This document shows positions 61,383 to 64,000 of a DNA stretch of 64,000 nt, in pieces. The DNA is from Azolla caroliniana. Taxonomy: Eukaryota; Polypodiophyta. Every line of letters begins with the position of its first letter. Position 1 is the first letter of the stretch. The stretch is taken from positions 6,386,001 through 6,450,000 of the forward strand of contig JBHGNT010000001.1 in the NCBI GenBank assembly GCA_043228905.1, in the 5' to 3' direction. The position numbers were made by a program, and so were the translations under genes. The notes beneath the pieces are model-generated. The model made no database searches. It saw only the letters and a list, made by a program, of their open reading frames with translations, and was not told the origin of the DNA.

Positions 61383-64000
61383 ATGTTGGTGAAGAAGAAG
61401 CAGCATAGCTGCTATCCAACGTGGTCCCTCCCTTGTAATGAATACTACTACCTCAGAGAACCTCCTCTCGGCTGCCACCGCATCATTCAGGTGATTTGAG
61501 GCATTTTGAATTTGAATTAAATACACAAATACTAGCAAGAACATGATACTTCCATTTTGCATAATCCATTTTAGAGAGAGAGAGAAAGAGATGGATGAGA
61601 ATTTCCCTATTTGCATTTAAAAACAGGATACTTCCATATTACCACATTTCAGACACCTATCAAATGATGGATCTTTGTGGATCAATGGATCTGGCAATCC
61701 GTCTTGCATTGTTGAAGAGATTGAGAGAACATCATATGAATTTTCATGCACATGCAAAGAGCTAAATGAAAAATACGAGATAAAGATCAACAGTGGAAAT
61801 CACAAGGAAAAGTATGAGATAAAGTCTGGTAGTGGGAATTACAATGAAGATTTGCCTTTTCTTACCTTGCTCAAGTCTTGTGCAGAGAAGAAAGACCTTT
61901 TAGAAGGATCTAGATTACACAATGCTATTCTAGAAATGGGATTGCTTCGGGGAAATCCATTTATATCCAGTAGTTTAATCAATATGTATGCAAAGTGTGG
62001 AGATCTTACAAAAGCACAACATGTGTTCGAAGAGCTTAGCACTCGAGATTTAGTATCATGGAATACATTAATTTCAGGATATACTCTACAAGGAAAAGGT
62101 CATGAAGCACTGATTTGTTTTGAAAGATTGAAAAGTGAAGGCCTCTCTCCAGATGTGGTCACTTTCACTTGCATCTTGAAGGCTTGTGGCATTATCGGAG
62201 CTATGGGCAAGGGCAAACAAATTCATGAGGATATTTTAAATAAAAGGTTACTGGAGAGGGATATTGTGCTTGGGAATGCTTTGGTGGATATGTATGCCAA
62301 ATGTGGTGATCTTGGAAAAGCAAGAAATGTGCTCGAAGAGCTTCCTTTTCAAGATGTGGTCTCTTATTCTACACTAATCACCAGACTTTCTCAACAAGGG
62401 AAAGTATATGAAGCATTCACTTGTTTTGACCAAATGCAAAACAAGGGCATCTTTCCAAATGTGGTGACATTCATTTGTGTCTTGAAGGCTTGTGGAAGCA
62501 TAAGATCTATAGAGAAAGGAAAACGAATTCATCTTCAGATGTTTTGCCTGGAATTGTTAGATAAAGATATTGTTCTTGGCACCGCATTGGTGGATATGTA
62601 TGGTAAATGTAGTGCACTTGCAAACGCAAAGCAAGTTCTCAAAGAGCTCCATATATTAAATGCAATCTCTTGGTCTGCATTAATTGCTGGGTATGCCCAA
62701 CAAGGTCAAGGTCTGGAAGCCCTCTATTGTTTTGAACGGATGCAAAATGAGGGCATTTCTCCAAATTTGGCTATCTTCATTTGCATCTTGAAGGCTTGTG
62801 GCAACATAGGATCCATTGATAAAGGCAAAGAAATTCATAATAAGATTGTGAACTTGGGGTTACTTGAGAAGGATGTTATACTTGGCACTGCTTTAGTTGA
62901 TATGTATGCTAAATGTGGCGACCTTCCAAAAGCTCAGCATGTGCTTGGAGAGCTCCCTGTTAGAGATATAGTATCTTGGAATGCTTTAATTGCAGGGTAT
63001 AGTCAGCATGGGAAAGACGCTGAAGCATTAAATTCTTTTGAACAAATACTTTGTGAGGGCCTCTCTCCGAATGCCACTACATTTGTTTGCATCTTGAAGG
63101 CTTGTGCTAGCACTGGGGCTATAGAGAAGGGTGAACAAATACATGATAAAGTTATGACTAAGGGCTTTTTAGAGAAGAATATTATACTCGGCAATGCTTT
63201 AGTAGATATGTATGGCAAATGTGGCAATCTTGCTAAAGCAAAGGAAGTGTTTGAAGAGCTCCCTGTAAGAAATTTAGTCTCTTGGAATATATTGATTTCT
63301 GGGTATGTCCAACAAGGGCAATGCCAGGAAGCGTTGAATTGCTTTGAGGACATGCAAAGAGAGAGCCTTTTTCCACCCGATGCCATTACCTTTATATGCC
63401 TCTTAAAAGCTTGTGGTGGGACAAGATCTACCGATAAAGGTATACTGCTCCATGAAGAAATTTTACATGAAGGGTTACTCGAGAAGGATATTGCGCTTGG
63501 TAACGCTTTAGTGGATATGTATGTCAAATGCGGTGTCCTTGCAAAGGCGCAACAAGTGCTTGAAAGGCTTCCTATTAGAAATGTAGTTTCTTGGAATGCA
63601 CTTATTGCAGGGTATGCTGAGCATGGGCTTGCTGATAAAGCAATGAATTGCTTTGAACAAATGCAAAGTGAGGGCCTCATTCCAGATGTTGTTACTTTCA
63701 TTTCAATCTTGAAGGCTTGTGGCTCAGCAAGAGCTTCAGAAAAAGGAAGACAATGTCATGAAATCATTTTAACTTGTAACTTACTAGGGAAGGATATCAT
63801 ACTTCAAAATGCTTTGATCGGTATGTATGTCAAATGTGGCTTGCTTACAAAAGCATTAGAAATGTTTAACGAGCTTCCTACTAGAAGCATAGTCTCTTGG
63901 TCTACACTAATTGCAGGATATACCCAACTAGGTGAATGCCGTGAAGCATTGAACTATTTTGAACAGATGCTAAGTGAGGGCCTTTGTCCAGATGTTATTA
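61383..64000 (+). CDS. PLS-class pentatricopeptide repeat protein (3' end outside window)
   Basis: From 61621 the frame is open to the window edge without a stop. It lacks an early ATG and begins at a good acceptor (AAAACAG|GATACT, exon from 61627). An in-phase exon 61383-61490 (36 codons, CAG|GTGATT) would supply the start, parallel to the 5' exon proposed for the PPR at 41286; the first residues after both acceptors are similar (NTSIF / DTSIL). The 5' exon is inference. The body has about seven P-L-S triplets with FLTLLKSCAEKKD, SSLINMYAKCGDL, LVSWNTLISGY and then repeated ALVDMY.KCG and VSWNALIAGY phrases. Near 63370 one triplet carries a single extra proline codon. E and DYW domains, if present, lie beyond the edge. 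Likely an organelle RNA-binding or editing factor and a paralogue of the other PPR sequences here. Confidence 0.85.

Noticed and set aside
63003-63701. Long minus-strand open frame (232 codons) rich in Ser, Pro and Ile
   Set aside because: It is exactly antisense to the repeated PPR codons; similar antisense frames occur in the PPR at 41-44 kb. It has no independent domain.

Overview
This is nuclear DNA from a land plant. It has AT-rich intergenic space, GT-AG introns, solo LTRs, many microsatellites and PLS-class pentatricopeptide repeat (PPR) genes. The PPR repeat style and a Dicer-like gene without helicase suggest a seed-free plant, most likely a leptosporangiate fern; this is inference from gene content only. 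All exon models were built by hand from splice sites, reading phase and family resemblance.

Layout. 1-1802 (-): 5' part of a plant glycerol-3-phosphate acyltransferase that continues off the left edge. 8499-9341 (-): small secreted PLAT-domain protein. 6940-7374 and 10383-10826: two related solo LTRs. 11328-12826: a unit bounded by long terminal inverted repeats and carrying pieces of a BOP/NPR-type BTB gene, like a Pack-MULE. 13086-14926 (+): plastid RbfA, head to head with that BTB fragment. 15613-16055: a further solo LTR with a perfect 5-bp target duplication. 18237-22359 (+): an eight-exon DCL3-like Dicer of 816 residues with no helicase and a second RNase III domain lacking two catalytic acids. 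22360-41285: almost gene-free, with tandem duplications, microsatellites, a GC-rich promoter-like island near 26.6 kb, a pair of tRNA-derived SINE units at 38.7-39.1 kb and a short LINE-like insertion at 40.5 kb.

41286-64000 is a duplicated neighbourhood: a PPR gene (+) whose DYW domain is broken off out of frame, an ACS10/12-type aminotransferase gene (-), a PPR pseudogene (+), a second aminotransferase gene (-) with the same four-exon structure, and a further PPR gene (+) running off the right edge. Matching sequence just beyond the 3' ends of both aminotransferase genes supports segmental duplication.

Functionally the genes are independent: extracellular lipid polyester synthesis (GPAT), stress-type PLAT protein, plastid ribosome maturation (RbfA), small-RNA production (Dicer-like), organelle RNA processing (PPR) and PLP-dependent amino-acid metabolism (ACS10/12-like). 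The item most worth following up is the reduced Dicer.
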